This document shows, piece by piece, positions 45,023-53,646 of a stretch of DNA of 64,000 nt. Source of the stretch: G963664835 sp963664835. GTDB lineage: Bacteria; Chloroflexota; UBA6077; FW602-bin22; JBCLEL01. Within the stretch, counting starts at the first letter, position 1. Every line of letters starts with the position of its first letter. The stretch is taken from contig CAXXUG010000024.1 in NCBI GenBank assembly GCA_963664835.2, positions 62,001 to 126,000 of the forward strand, in the 5' to 3' direction. Made by a program: the position numbers and the translations under genes. A model generated the notes under the pieces. It saw only the letters and a list, made by a program, of their open reading frames with translations, searched no databases and was not told the DNA's origin.

Positions 45023-45793
45023 CTACTGGTCTCCGGTCGGCCAGGGATGGCCGGCGAGAAATCCACCGTCGATTGGTATGGTCTGGCCGGTGATGAATCC
45101 GCCGGCAGGGCTGCACAAGAGCACCGCCGTGGCCGACAGATCTTCGACTACCCCGAACTTTCTCTGCAATGTGTGTTCTTCTATCCAACGGCGACGAGAT
45201 GGCGCTATGGTCGCTGTCATGGGAGTGTCTATCCACCCTGGGGCTATTCCATTGACCTGGATGTCGTAAGGGGCCCACTCAACCGCCATATTCTTGGTCA
45301 TCTGGATTACGGCAGCCTTGGCGGCACCATAGAGCGAAATGCCGTGATAGCCTCGATAACTGGTCATTGAAGCGATGTTCAACATCTTGCCTCCACGTCC
45401 CTGGTCGATCATTACGCGAGCGACGGCTTGAGATGCAAAATAGACCGAGCGCTGCTGAACGTGGGTAGTGAAATCCCAATCGTCAGGGGTCGCTTCGAGA
45501 ATCGTCACTCTACGGACCGAACCGGCGACGTTTGCCAGGACGTCAATAGAACCCATCGAATCGACGGTTGTGTCCACCATGGATTGAACAGCAGAGAGGT
45601 CGGAGACATCTGTCGGTACAACCAGTACCTTTCGGCCGAGCGATTCAACCCGCCGGGAGACCCTCTCCAAATCGGATACAGTCCTGGCCGCGAGTACAAC
45701 ATCGGCGCCGGCCTCGGCAAAGGCCACGGCGATTCCCTCGCCTATCCCGTGACTGGCCCCGGTAATCAGGGCCACCTTATTGTCAAGGCGCAT
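45023..45793 (-). CDS. Short-chain dehydrogenase/reductase (classical)
   Basis: 256 residues; the start is the ATG at 45793, where the SDR fold begins (MRLDNKVALITGASHGIGEG). The longer open frame to 46027 overlaps the divergent lipoprotein gene and is not conserved. Motifs: TGASHGIG, VPTDVSDLSAVQS, LANVAGS in place of NNAG, catalytic Ser in NIASMTSYRGYHG, Tyr-Lys in LYGAAKAAVIQM, APGWIDTPM, and the end GQTIPIDGGFLAG. The Arg in the second-strand turn (LAARTVSDL) hints at NADP(H). Substrate unknown. Confidence 0.87.
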   Translation of the reverse strand: MRLDNKVALITGASHGIGEGIAVAFAEAGADVVLAARTVSDLERVSRRVESLGRKVLVVPTDVSDLSAVQSMVDTTVDSMGSIDVLANVAGSVRRVTILEATPDDWDFTTHVQQRSVYFASQAVARVMIDQGRGGKMLNIASMTSYRGYHGISLYGAAKAAVIQMTKNMAVEWAPYDIQVNGIAPGWIDTPMTATIAPSRRRWIEEHTLQRKFGVVEDLSATAVLLCSPAGGFITGQTIPIDGGFLAGHPWPTGDQ

Positions 45794-45950
45794 TTGGTCA
45801 ATGAAAGACACAGAATCTCTCCGAAAAGCTAATATACGGAATGATAGCACCTTCCCAAGGGCGGAAACGCTCGAACAATTAACTCCCGGACATCGAGATG
45901 AGCGTGTGAGGAACAGACAAGCACGGCCTTGCGAACAACACGGTCGGTTC

Positions 45951-47447
45951 ATGAGCGCTATCGCCCCCGTCTTGTGGTTCTGTTTTGTATTGGCGCTGGT
46001 TTCTTGTGTGCCGAATGGCGTTGCCACCTACGACGGGACCGCCGTCGCCAGGTTAATAAAACCGACAGGCACCCCCTTACCTGCTCAAACACCGGTGCGG
46101 ACCCGAGTCGCTCAATCAACGTCCAGGCCCTTGCCAACCGCTACCAATTCCCCCGGTGAGATTCCTACTGTATCTACTGAACCCACTGCTGCGGCTGCCG
46201 GGACGGGAGCCGCCTCACCGCCGACCACGGCAGTCGCGACCGAGACGCCGGTCCAACAATCGGCATCCGAAACTGAAACGCTTGAAATTCTAACTCTGAC
46301 GGCAACTAGCAGTCCGAGTGCGACATCTCCGCCGGCGATCAAGACAGCCGTGCCGGTCAAACCTCTTGGACCGATGAGGGTGGAGCCGGCCTTTCCGAAC
46401 CTGGCATTCGAGAGACCCGTGTTTTTGACACACGCCGGAGACGGCTCCAATCGGCTGTTTGTCGTGGAGCAAGCCGGGCGCATTTACGTTATCCCGAACG
46501 ATGACTCCACGCCGGGAGCCGAAGAATTTTTGGATATCTCCGACCGCGTCAGTCGTTCGGCGAACGAAGAAGGGTTGCTCGGCCTGGCATTTCACCCAGA
46601 ATATGCAAACAATGGTGATTTCTACGTTTATTACTCTGCGTCCAACCCCCGGAGATCGGTCTTGTCTCGATTCGCGGTGGACGATTCGGATCCTAACCGA
46701 GCGGATAAAGCCAGCGAACTGGTCATTCTCGAGATCGCCCAACCATACGGGAATCACAATGGGGGAGCCTTGGTATTCGGTCCTGACGGTTACCTGTACG
46801 TCGGCCTTGGCGACGGGGGATCGGGCGGTGATCCACAGGGGCACGGACAAAATCTGGGCACTCTGTTGGGTTCGATCATCAGGATCGATCCTGAGAACCC
46901 CTCTGGGGGGAAACTTTACGGTATTCCAGCCGACAATCCGTTCTTGGATCGAGAAGACGCGCGGGGGGAGATCTTCGCCTTCGGATTGCGGAATCCTTGG
47001 AGGTTCAGTTTCGATCCAGTTACCAAACTGCTGTGGGTGGGCGACGTCGGACAAAACGCTATCGAGGAGATCGATGTCGTTGAACCGGGGCTCAACTATG
47101 GCTGGAACATTATGGAGGGATCACGCTGTTTTGCGCCTGCCTCCGGCTGCCCCACGAGCGGCTTGGAGATGCCGGTCGCCGAATACGATCATAGCGAGGG
47201 TTGCTCGGTCACCGGTGGGTACGTGTATCGGGGAAAACGGCTGGCGATGCTATACGGAGCCTATGTTTACGGCGATTTTTGCACGGGTAGGATTTGGGGC
47301 CTGCGCTATGGGGACGGTAAGGTAACCGAGCATAGCAGGATTGTCGATTCTGGACCGCAGATCTCGTCGTTTGGGGTCGACGAAGCGGGAGAGTTGTACC
47401 TAACGGCATTCGATGGACGGCTGTACCGATTAGAGCCGAATCGGTAG
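45951..47447 (+). CDS. Glucose/sorbosone dehydrogenase-like beta-propeller lipoprotein
   Basis: About 498 residues. Start at ATG 45951, giving a lipoprotein signal ending LALVSC; an upstream open frame to 45780 would run into the divergent SDR gene. A Thr/Pro/Ser-rich linker of about 110 residues is followed by a six-bladed soluble quinoprotein propeller: RPVFLTHAGDGSNRLFVVEQ, NEEGLLGLAFHPEYANNGDF, GNHNGGALVFGPDGYLYVGL, GDGGSGGDPQGHGQNLGTLL, AFGLRNPWRFSFDP and DVGQNAIEEIDVVEPGLNYG. The His of GNHNGG and the Arg of LRNPWRF are usual PQQ-site residues. The likely role is periplasmic or surface sugar oxidation. Many homologues have unknown substrates. Confidence 0.85.
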   Translation: MSAIAPVLWFCFVLALVSCVPNGVATYDGTAVARLIKPTGTPLPAQTPVRTRVAQSTSRPLPTATNSPGEIPTVSTEPTAAAAGTGAASPPTTAVATETPVQQSASETETLEILTLTATSSPSATSPPAIKTAVPVKPLGPMRVEPAFPNLAFERPVFLTHAGDGSNRLFVVEQAGRIYVIPNDDSTPGAEEFLDISDRVSRSANEEGLLGLAFHPEYANNGDFYVYYSASNPRRSVLSRFAVDDSDPNRADKASELVILEIAQPYGNHNGGALVFGPDGYLYVGLGDGGSGGDPQGHGQNLGTLLGSIIRIDPENPSGGKLYGIPADNPFLDREDARGEIFAFGLRNPWRFSFDPVTKLLWVGDVGQNAIEEIDVVEPGLNYGWNIMEGSRCFAPASGCPTSGLEMPVAEYDHSEGCSVTGGYVYRGKRLAMLYGAYVYGDFCTGRIWGLRYGDGKVTEHSRIVDSGPQISSFGVDEAGELYLTAFDGRLYRLEPNR

Positions 47448-47700
47448 CTCGAAGCACCGGCTTGGCTGGGTAGTGACACCGTATACGTTCAACTGCGTAG
47501 AAGTGCCTTTCCGTGGGTGCTGCAGGAGAGAGTAGTCTCCCGGCTCGGTTGTCGGGGACGCGATCGCTGGATTCACGCGTTGAGTAAACAGTGACCTGCG
47601 CAGACAGGCGGATAACTCGACCAGATTGCGAAGCGTGGGATGCAGGAAATAGAATTCTATGGTCGCACCATCGATCCCACATAATGGATAAGCAAACGAG

Positions 47701-48714
47701 TTGGAATCCTACCCGAGAATAGGCCTGATCGCCGACACGCACGAGATGAGGTCGCCGACCTCGTTCGCTCCCGCGATGGCCGCTTTGGACGCCGACTTGA
47801 ATATACATCTGGGGGACGTGGGAAGCTCACCGACTATAGTTGGACTGGTCGACACGTTCAAGAAGATGCACGGCGAAGTCGAAATGACCGGTCCTCAGCG
47901 CACCAAGTTCGACGATTCAATAGCCCGCGGACGATCACCTGTGCGCGCCTACCTCGAGTCGTGGATAACGATTTGGCCGGAGCTAGACCAACTCCGGGTG
48001 ACAGAGACCTTCGAGCATTGCAGCCAAGTCTTGGGCGTTTGGCGGTCGCTGCTGAATCCGTATATCGTGGCCGGCAACGTCGATCGGAATTGGCTACGAC
48101 ATCCGACTGCGCGCCAGCTCTTCGACGACAGCGGTGCGGGATTGGTTGAACTGCCCAAACTACTCGATTACGGGTGGCTCAAGCTCCTGTTGTGGCCTTC
48201 GATGAGCCCGCAGAGCGAACGAGAACGTCGGAAGTTGGAAGAGTCTGTCGCGCAGGTTGGCGATGAGATTAACGGCTGTGACTTGCTGGCAGTTTTTGTC
48301 CACGAACAGCTATTTCGGGGTCCGACGCCGTCTCGATATCTCTCAAATCTGAGAGCCGCAGGATTGTCTCACAGCACCGTACCGTATTATGCACCTAATC
48401 CAACGCGGCGCGAGCTTGGCGCCATTCTAGCCGCGCTGCCACCTGAATGTAGGGTATTGGCATTCTCCGGTCACATCCACGACCGGCAAGAAGTGATTGC
48501 CGCTGGCGTCAAATATCTACCGGGGGGCCCGAACGGTGGATTGATGCTGCGCCTGCCGCCACAGAGGGGGCAAGACCGCCGTTACGTGGAGTGTTTCTGC
48601 CTACCCGCCGGCGTGCCGGCAGGGCTCGAACTGCGCCCAGAGGGAGCGATCCTGAAGCTATTGGAACCAGCCGGCGGTTTCGTGGAATCGACTGATGGCA
48701 TCGCGAAGAGCTAG
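47701..48714 (+). CDS. Calcineurin-like metallophosphoesterase
   Basis: 337 residues from TTG 47701. The metal-site motifs come in family order: RIGLIADTHE (Asp, His), NIHLGDVG (Asp), VAGNVDR (Asn), VFVHEQ (His) and AFSGHIHDRQ (His-x-His). The spacing between GDVG and GNVDR is long (about 80 residues), so there is an insertion in the cap region. The YfcE/MJ0936-type phosphodiesterases share this core. Its stop overlaps the LysM gene start by 20 bases, so they are co-translated; the reason is unclear. No signal peptide. Confidence 0.8.
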   Translation: MESYPRIGLIADTHEMRSPTSFAPAMAALDADLNIHLGDVGSSPTIVGLVDTFKKMHGEVEMTGPQRTKFDDSIARGRSPVRAYLESWITIWPELDQLRVTETFEHCSQVLGVWRSLLNPYIVAGNVDRNWLRHPTARQLFDDSGAGLVELPKLLDYGWLKLLLWPSMSPQSERERRKLEESVAQVGDEINGCDLLAVFVHEQLFRGPTPSRYLSNLRAAGLSHSTVPYYAPNPTRRELGAILAALPPECRVLAFSGHIHDRQEVIAAGVKYLPGGPNGGLMLRLPPQRGQDRRYVECFCLPAGVPAGLELRPEGAILKLLEPAGGFVESTDGIAKS

Positions 48715-49147
48715 CTACTCTTTCCCGTTCGTGCTGTTGACACTGGTCGCGGTGACGGCTGCGGTCTCGGTTGGGTTCTTCTCGCCAAACATCGTCTCTT
48801 TGCTTGAGGGCGAATCCGCCGAAGTAACTGACGAACAGGCCGAGGCGACAGCCCTTCCGAGCGTGCCGGCGGCGGTGACATTTACACCGGTACCCCCGAC
48901 GGTGACTCCCACCTTCACCAACACGCCGGTGCCTCCAACACCGACCGTCACGAGCACAGTCACTCCAACGCCGACGCCTACCGCGACCGCCACCCCCATT
49001 ATGACTCACGTGGTGCAACCGGATGAGGCGCTTTGGGAGATAGCGGAGCGCTACGGGGTGGACGTCGAGGATCTGATCGAACTGAACAACATTGAAGACC
49101 CTGACCATCTTGTTCCCGGTGAAGAGCTAAAACTACCGCCTCAATAG
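48695..49147 (+). CDS. LysM-domain protein with Thr/Pro linker
   Basis: 150 residues, ATG 48695 inside the end of the metallophosphoesterase gene. An N-terminal hydrophobic helix (SFPFVLLTLVAVTAAVSVGF) anchors or exports it. A linker of TPVPPT / TPTPTA repeats spans about residues 65-105. The C-terminal 45 residues are one LysM module: THVVQPDEALWEIAERYGVD, VEDLIELNNIEDPD and LVPGEELKLPP. It should bind peptidoglycan or another N-acetylglucosamine polymer. The linker style matches the lipoproteins at 10-19 kb and 46 kb. Confidence 0.87.
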   Translation: MASRRASYSFPFVLLTLVAVTAAVSVGFFSPNIVSLLEGESAEVTDEQAEATALPSVPAAVTFTPVPPTVTPTFTNTPVPPTPTVTSTVTPTPTPTATATPIMTHVVQPDEALWEIAERYGVDVEDLIELNNIEDPDHLVPGEELKLPPQ

Positions 49148-49501
49148 CACGAGTTCAGACTTGGGTCCTCCGCCCGCCTGAACTGATTTGGCCGAGTCAC
49201 AATACAAATCTCTAATCGGTGGTTGAGTGGAGTATCCGAGCGAATGAGTGACCGGTCCACGGTCCGCTCGACCTCATCATCAGGGCAAGGCGTTCGCAGT
49301 CTAAAACCGTTCCCTGCTTTGCCCAATCGGTGATCATACTTCGTGGTATACCTTCCGTGGTGCGACGATGCGCCCATTAGGAGCAGATACGCTTTTGCCT
49401 CAGGTCCCGCGGGCAATAATGTTACGGTGGTCGCTATCGCGTGCTATCCTTTGGAACCGCGGTGAGGATTCCGTTGTGAATGTTTGTTCCTGGAGAGACC
49501 G
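49148..49501. other. Intergenic region without a recognised gene
   Basis: About 350 bases between the LysM gene and moaD. A minus-strand open frame of about 90 residues (49141-49416) has no ribosome-binding site or familiar motif. The moaD Shine-Dalgarno GGAGAG is at the right edge. I see no molybdenum-cofactor riboswitch that I can defend. Confidence 0.4.
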
Positions 49502-49768
49502 GTGATCACCGTAACAGTCAGGCTATTCGCCGCCTACAGGGAAGCGATAGGACGAAGCGAAATGTTGATCGAAGCGCCTGATGGATCAAGGATTAACTGG
49601 CTGGTTGCCGAAGTTGTACGTAGACACCCAGAGCTCGCCGGACGATTGAGCCGGGCCGCGTACGCCGTCAACCGCGACCACGTGGATCTGGAACAGGTTC
49701 TTGCCGATGGCGACGAAGTAGTCTTTATTCCCCCAGTTTCAGGAGGTTCTGGCCGTGGCGGTAGCTGA
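49502..49768 (+). CDS. moaD: Molybdopterin synthase sulfur carrier subunit MoaD
   Basis: Ubiquitin-like carrier that donates sulfur to precursor Z. GTG 49502, after GGAGAGACCG, gives 88 residues: ITVTVRLFAAYREAIG, RRHPELAGRLSRAAYAVNRD and DGDEVVFIPPVSGG. The family normally ends at the Gly-Gly, which is activated at its free carboxyl group. Here six residues follow (SGRGGS). The codons for the Gly-Gly overlap the AGGAGGT ribosome-binding site of moaE, and the genes overlap by 14 bases. Either the tail is trimmed or the true end is shifted; MoaD function is otherwise clear. Confidence 0.83.
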   Translation: MITVTVRLFAAYREAIGRSEMLIEAPDGSRINWLVAEVVRRHPELAGRLSRAAYAVNRDHVDLEQVLADGDEVVFIPPVSGGSGRGGS

Positions 49769-50180
49769 AACCGGGCTTTTTCGAATCACGACCGAGAGGC
49801 TCGATCCGGACGCGGTGAGGTCGTTAGTCGAACATGACGGAGCGGGCGCTATCGTCCTATTTCACGGAGTGGTGCGAAATCGTGCTCTGAGCGGGCGCGA
49901 GGTGACGCACTTGGAGTACGAGGCATATCCGGAAATGGCCGAAGAAAAGATGCTCGAAATTGGACGAGAAATAAGTGATCTGTACGACGTAAAACGAGTC
50001 GCGATCGTGCATCGGGTCGGTCGTTTGGCACTGGGAGAAGCGAGTGTTGTTATCGCGGTATCGAGCGCGAGGCGACGGAGTGCATTCGAAGCCAGCGAGT
50101 ACGCGATCGAACGACTTAAGGAAATTGTCCCGATTTGGAAGAAAGAGATTGGGCCGGACGGTCAGAGCTGGGTGGAGTAA
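49755..50180 (+). CDS. moaE: Molybdopterin synthase catalytic subunit MoaE
   Basis: Large subunit of molybdopterin synthase, inserting two sulfurs into precursor Z to form molybdopterin. 141 residues from GTG 49755, with AGGAGG upstream inside moaD. Motifs: GAIVLFHGVVRNRALSGREV, THLEYEAYPEMAEEKM, AIVHRVGRLALGEASVVIAV, SSARRRSAFEASEYAIERLK and the active-site loop IVPIWKKEIGPDG with its two Lys. Overlaps moaD by 14 bases, so the subunits are made together. No other moa or mob genes in the window. Confidence 0.93.
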   Translation: MAVAETGLFRITTERLDPDAVRSLVEHDGAGAIVLFHGVVRNRALSGREVTHLEYEAYPEMAEEKMLEIGREISDLYDVKRVAIVHRVGRLALGEASVVIAVSSARRRSAFEASEYAIERLKEIVPIWKKEIGPDGQSWVE

Positions 50181-50211
50181 AAGTGTCTGCTCAAGAGGCA
50201 AACGGGAGGAC

Positions 50212-50447
50212 GTGCCACGAAAGATAGCATAAACCTCCGAAGATTCCGGGGCGCGTGCAAGTATTACCGGGAGGATTGGCGGGCAGAAAATGCGCTTTAC
50301 CGCAGCTGCTGTCTACTCGACATGCCGCCGGAGACGCTTGAAGAACAGGACCTCTGCAAGTCCAGTCCGAAGGCATGCTGGCGCTTTGACGAGAAGAAAC
50401 TGGCAAGAATCGGGAAGGGTAAGCACCGTCCGGTCAGCGTTGACTGA
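50212..50447 (+). CDS. Probable small Cys-rich protein, possible frameshift at its start
   Basis: A frame ending in TGA at 50447 reads INLRRFRGACKYYREDWRAE, then NALYRSCCLLDMPPETLEEQ, then DLCKSSPKACWRFDEKKL. Five Cys in a regular pattern and a bias for charged and aromatic residues look like a real, perhaps metal-binding protein. There is no usual start in this frame. The GTG at 50212, with GGGAGG just before it, is one base out of frame, so a lost base near 50225 would connect them. Directly downstream of moaE on the same strand. Family not recognised. Confidence 0.45.
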
Positions 50448-50486
50448 GATCGGGACCGCCGGTATACTCAATTGGCTAGCACCTAT

Positions 50487-50576
50487 GCGGGTGTGGCGGA
50501 ACTGGTAGACGCGCCAGCTTGAGGGGCTGTTGGGATATATAGTCCCGTGGAGGTTCGAGTCCTCTCACCCGCACCA
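50487..50576 (+). tRNA. tRNA-Leu (GAG)
   Basis: Acceptor GCGGGTG pairs with CACCCGC, discriminator A, and CCA is encoded (50574-50576). The anticodon loop TTGAGGG gives GAG (codons CUU/CUC). A long variable arm (TTGGGATATATAGTCCCGT) is present, as expected for leucine; the T arm is GAGGTTCGAGTCCTC. First of four clustered tRNA genes. Confidence 0.93.
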
Positions 50577-50592
50577 GAAGAGCGCGGGCAAC

Positions 50593-50667
50593 GCGGAAGT
50601 GGCTCAGTGGTAGAGCATCTCCTTGCCAAGGAGAGGGTCACGGGTTCGAATCCCGTCTTCCGCTCCA
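50593..50667 (+). tRNA. tRNA-Gly (GCC)
   Basis: Acceptor GCGGAAG pairs with CTTCCGC, discriminator T, encoded CCA. The anticodon stem TCTCC/GGAGA with loop TTGCCAA gives GCC (codons GGC/GGU). T arm CGGGTTCGAATCCCG is standard. Confidence 0.95.
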
Positions 50668-50669
50668 AA

Positions 50670-50741
50670 GGCGACGTGGCCAAGTGGTTAAGGCGGGGGT
50701 CTGCAAAATCCCTATCGGCGGTTCGAATCCGCCCGTCGCCT
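50670..50741 (+). tRNA. tRNA-Cys (GCA)
   Basis: Acceptor GGCGACG pairs with CGTCGCC, discriminator T; CCA is not encoded (followed by CCG). The anticodon stem GGGGT/ATCCC with loop CTGCAAA gives GCA. It starts 2 bases after the tRNA-Gly, so the cluster is processed from one transcript. Confidence 0.93.
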
Positions 50742-50758
50742 CCGTCTCCGCTGCACCA

Positions 50759-50844
50759 GCCGAAGTGGCGGAACAGGCAGACGCGACGGTCTCAAAAACC
50801 GTTGGGGGGCAACCCCCTTGTGGGTTCGACTCCCACCTTCGGCA
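50759..50844 (+). tRNA. tRNA-Leu (CAA)
   Basis: Acceptor GCCGAAG pairs with CTTCGGC, discriminator A, followed by CCC (no encoded CCA). The anticodon stem ACGGT/ACCGT with loop CTCAAAA gives CAA (codon UUG). The long variable arm TGGGGGGCAACCCCCTTG is typical of leucine tRNAs. Confidence 0.93.
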
Positions 50845-51287
50845 CCCAGTTTCACCACATACGGTGTATTCGGGCACTCGCAGCGTATTTCCCATCGCTT
50901 CGCCGCTATGACTGGTATCCACGCTTGAAGGAAGCACCGGCGAACAGGCAAGCGAACGCGCACGGACTTTCGAGAGCGGCGGACGCAGGCATTGGCGAAA
51001 AAGACGCGAAGCCAAGCAAAAAAATCTTCGCCTACGAATGAGACGACGTGCCCTCAGTTTATAGCGTGCCGGCCGAGGTAGGTCACATCCAAGCTCGTCT
51101 TGTCGTTAACAAACGGATTGTGCTACTGAGCCGGATCAAACTTGCACATCGTCCTCTGTCTCAAGTATCTATCACCTAGAACTTGAGCAGCGCGCAACCA
51201 CTCCCGATACGGTGCTTCGGGGCGCACCTGCTTGCATGAACCGGCCCAGACGATTGACCGCGAAGGGACCAAGTCAGAATAACTCAT
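50845..51287. other. Intergenic region without a recognised gene
   Basis: About 440 bases between the tRNA cluster and the membrane-protein gene. No open frame with a start signal and recognisable content on either strand, and no clear terminator hairpin after the last tRNA. Confidence 0.4.
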
Positions 51288-53219
51288 ATGTCTCCCGAAC
51301 GACGCCACGGTAATAGGGAAACGGAGGGGCCGGCAGCCTGCGAGCCGGTCGATGATCGCCTCGTCTTGTTCATGTTCTCGGTCCTGTTTGGTCTAGTCGC
51401 GGCATCCTTATCCGGCTACCGCTACGGACTCGACGATCAGGTGCCACAACTGGCCCAGATATTCCGGCTCATTGATCCCGGCTACCTGACGAGCGATTTC
51501 TACGTGAATGCGACGGAGGGATTCGGTCCCAGCTTCTATTACAACCTCTTCCTAGCATTTTTGGCCAGCTACATTCCGCTGCACGCCGTTATGGCGGTCT
51601 TGTGGCTGTCGGCGTTTGTTGGCGTTATCGTGGTTACTGCGTTCGCGGCGAGGCACATTACCGGCACGCTACTTGGAGGGATGTTTGCCGCAATTCTGGT
51701 TACGGTATCTGCTCCGTTTTCCCTGGGGTTTGCCGCAACCGTCCTAGCACCTGTTCTAACACCTCGTTTCCTCGCCCTGCCCTTTGCCCTGTTCGCTATT
51801 TGGAGGGGATTTCGCGGGCAAGCGATCTGCGCAGCGATCGCGTCACTACCGGCAACCTTGATCCATCCCACACTGGGCATTGAAACAGCGGTACTTGCGC
51901 TGGCAGCGGCAGCGGTGACCAATCGTTGCCGTTGGGTTAGTCGATGCGTGAATCCCTTCGGCGGTGCGTGGCGTTTGGCCGCCGGAATCCTCATTGTTGG
52001 ACTTTCATCCATCCTTTGGATCGTGCCGACGATTGCGACAGGAGTCAGCTTTTATTCGACGACGGAAGACCTGGTACACATCAATGCCTATTTCCGGTTT
52101 CCGCATCAACTGGTCCCAAGCTCATGGGAGGCGGGTCAATGGGCATTGGCGGCCGGATTCGCGGTTATCGTCGTCATCGCATTCGCCGAGTTCATTCGCG
52201 GAAGGACAAGTTCGGAGTCAAGGATGCAGGAGCGGTCGGCCCTTGGCTACGCGACAACAACGATACTCTTAATAATTGTGGCCGCCTCACTCTGCGGATA
52301 CGTATTCATCGAACTAATCCCGACGCGAGTAGCGATTATCGCCAACACGTTCCAATTGGTGGTAGTGGCCAGCTGGCTCGGCTGGATATTGATTGCCGGA
52401 ATGATTGCGGATTTCATGAGGTCGGGAAGGTGGCATTGGGCTGCGTTGTGCGTGGTCAGCGCCGCTAGCGCTGCGAGTCTGTTCGTCTTCGCCGGCGTCG
52501 CGTTCGGGGCTTCCAAGCTGAGTGGCGGGGCCACTTTCCGGTCCAGAGTCTTCTTTGCCGGCGTTGCAATATTGATCTTCGACGCGATGGTATTGACAAA
52601 AATCTGGATGGGTCAGCCACTTCTTCTAGACGGGTTGCTTGTCGCAATGGGGCTTCCGGTCGTATTAATGATCGCGCTACACAGCAGGCTCAAGCCGGTA
52701 GCGATCGCGGCACTAGCCGGCGGGCTTGTGGTCGTAACGACGAGCCTTGCCTTGGATCATTACGATGTCCTGCCGAAGAACATACCCTTCGCTTCTTCCT
52801 TCCTAGAAAAGACACAGCCAATCCTGACATTGGATCAAGCTCTCCGGGAAGGTCTAGACCTCGCCGAGGATCGAGAGCTCATATTGGCCGCAAGAGACTC
52901 CTCGCATCCCGACTCGGTGTTTCTCATTCCCTGGAACTGGCGGAATTGGCGGCTGCTAGCCAATAGGGCTGTTGTCGTAGACCGCGAGGCTTTTCCCTTC
53001 CAAGAAGACGCAATGAGGGAATGGTATGATCGCTACCTCACCATTTACGAAGAGGGCGCCGGCTTCCCTTACCAAGTAACCGAGAGCGAGTTGCTGGAAC
53101 TCCAACGGGAGTACGCGTTCCACTATGCGGTGGTGCCTAGTGGGGCCAGGATGTCATTTCCGGTGACTGCAACTTCGGAGCATTGGAAACTAATCCAGGT
53201 CGCCGAGACTGTTCCCTAA
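51288..53219 (+). CDS. Large polytopic membrane protein (GT-C-like, unknown function)
   Basis: 643 residues, ATG 51288. Twelve or more hydrophobic segments from residue 28 to about 500 (for example LFMFSVLFGLVAASLSGY, VLWLSAFVGVIVVTAFAA, LIIVAASLCGYVFIELI), then a soluble C-terminal domain of about 135 residues (from LEKTQPILTLDQALREGLDL). The first periplasmic loop has YGLDDQVPQLAQIFRLIDPG then YLTSDFYVN; an acidic DD pair in this loop is the hallmark place of GT-C glycosyltransferases. A lipid-linked sugar transferase is therefore possible. No known family is certain, and the neighbours give no help. Confidence 0.7.
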   Translation: MSPERRHGNRETEGPAACEPVDDRLVLFMFSVLFGLVAASLSGYRYGLDDQVPQLAQIFRLIDPGYLTSDFYVNATEGFGPSFYYNLFLAFLASYIPLHAVMAVLWLSAFVGVIVVTAFAARHITGTLLGGMFAAILVTVSAPFSLGFAATVLAPVLTPRFLALPFALFAIWRGFRGQAICAAIASLPATLIHPTLGIETAVLALAAAAVTNRCRWVSRCVNPFGGAWRLAAGILIVGLSSILWIVPTIATGVSFYSTTEDLVHINAYFRFPHQLVPSSWEAGQWALAAGFAVIVVIAFAEFIRGRTSSESRMQERSALGYATTTILLIIVAASLCGYVFIELIPTRVAIIANTFQLVVVASWLGWILIAGMIADFMRSGRWHWAALCVVSAASAASLFVFAGVAFGASKLSGGATFRSRVFFAGVAILIFDAMVLTKIWMGQPLLLDGLLVAMGLPVVLMIALHSRLKPVAIAALAGGLVVVTTSLALDHYDVLPKNIPFASSFLEKTQPILTLDQALREGLDLAEDRELILAARDSSHPDSVFLIPWNWRNWRLLANRAVVVDREAFPFQEDAMREWYDRYLTIYEEGAGFPYQVTESELLELQREYAFHYAVVPSGARMSFPVTATSEHWKLIQVAETVP

Positions 53220-53575
53220 AGGGTACGGGACGGGCACGAAGACAATCGTAACGCGACACACCGTCGACGGCCGGCTACAACGAACTCGCGGTCGAATCAT
53301 CTTTGGACGTCAATCGAATACCAACGGCGATTTGGCCCTGATTAGTTGAGCTGCGTGGGTGCCTAGTGCTTAAGATGAGGCAATTTGATGGGGCGATTAC
53401 TTCGGAACTAAGGTCCGGATTCCGAGGGATGTAGATTGACGCTTAAGGCACGATTGGGAGAACCTGCCGGCGGTCGATAACTTGGCTTATAATGTTTGAG
53501 TGTAGGCTGCTCCGAGCGCCGCGTGGCTTGACCGGGAAACCCGATCCGCCCATTCCTAACCCGCAGCCGAACCGA
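53220..53575. other. Intergenic region without a recognised gene
   Basis: About 355 bases between the membrane protein gene and tRNA-Gln. No coding signal seen. The tRNA promoter should lie in the last 100 bases (TTGAGTG near 53495 is a weak candidate only). Confidence 0.4.
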
Positions 53576-53646
53576 TGCCGGATGGTGTAACGGTAACACA
53601 GCAGACTTTGGATCTGTAGTTCTAGGTTCGAATCCTAGTCCGGCAG
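53576..53646 (+). tRNA. tRNA-Gln (TTG)
   Basis: Acceptor TGCCGGA pairs with TCCGGCA, discriminator G, no encoded CCA. The anticodon stem GCAGA/TCTGT with loop CTTTGGA gives TTG (codons CAA/CAG). The first U of the acceptor is typical of tRNA-Gln. A second tRNA-Gln gene faces it 557 bases away. Confidence 0.93.

Noticed and set aside
49141..49416. Minus-strand frame of 91 residues before moaD
   Set aside because: Overlaps the LysM stop, lacks a start signal and resembles no family.
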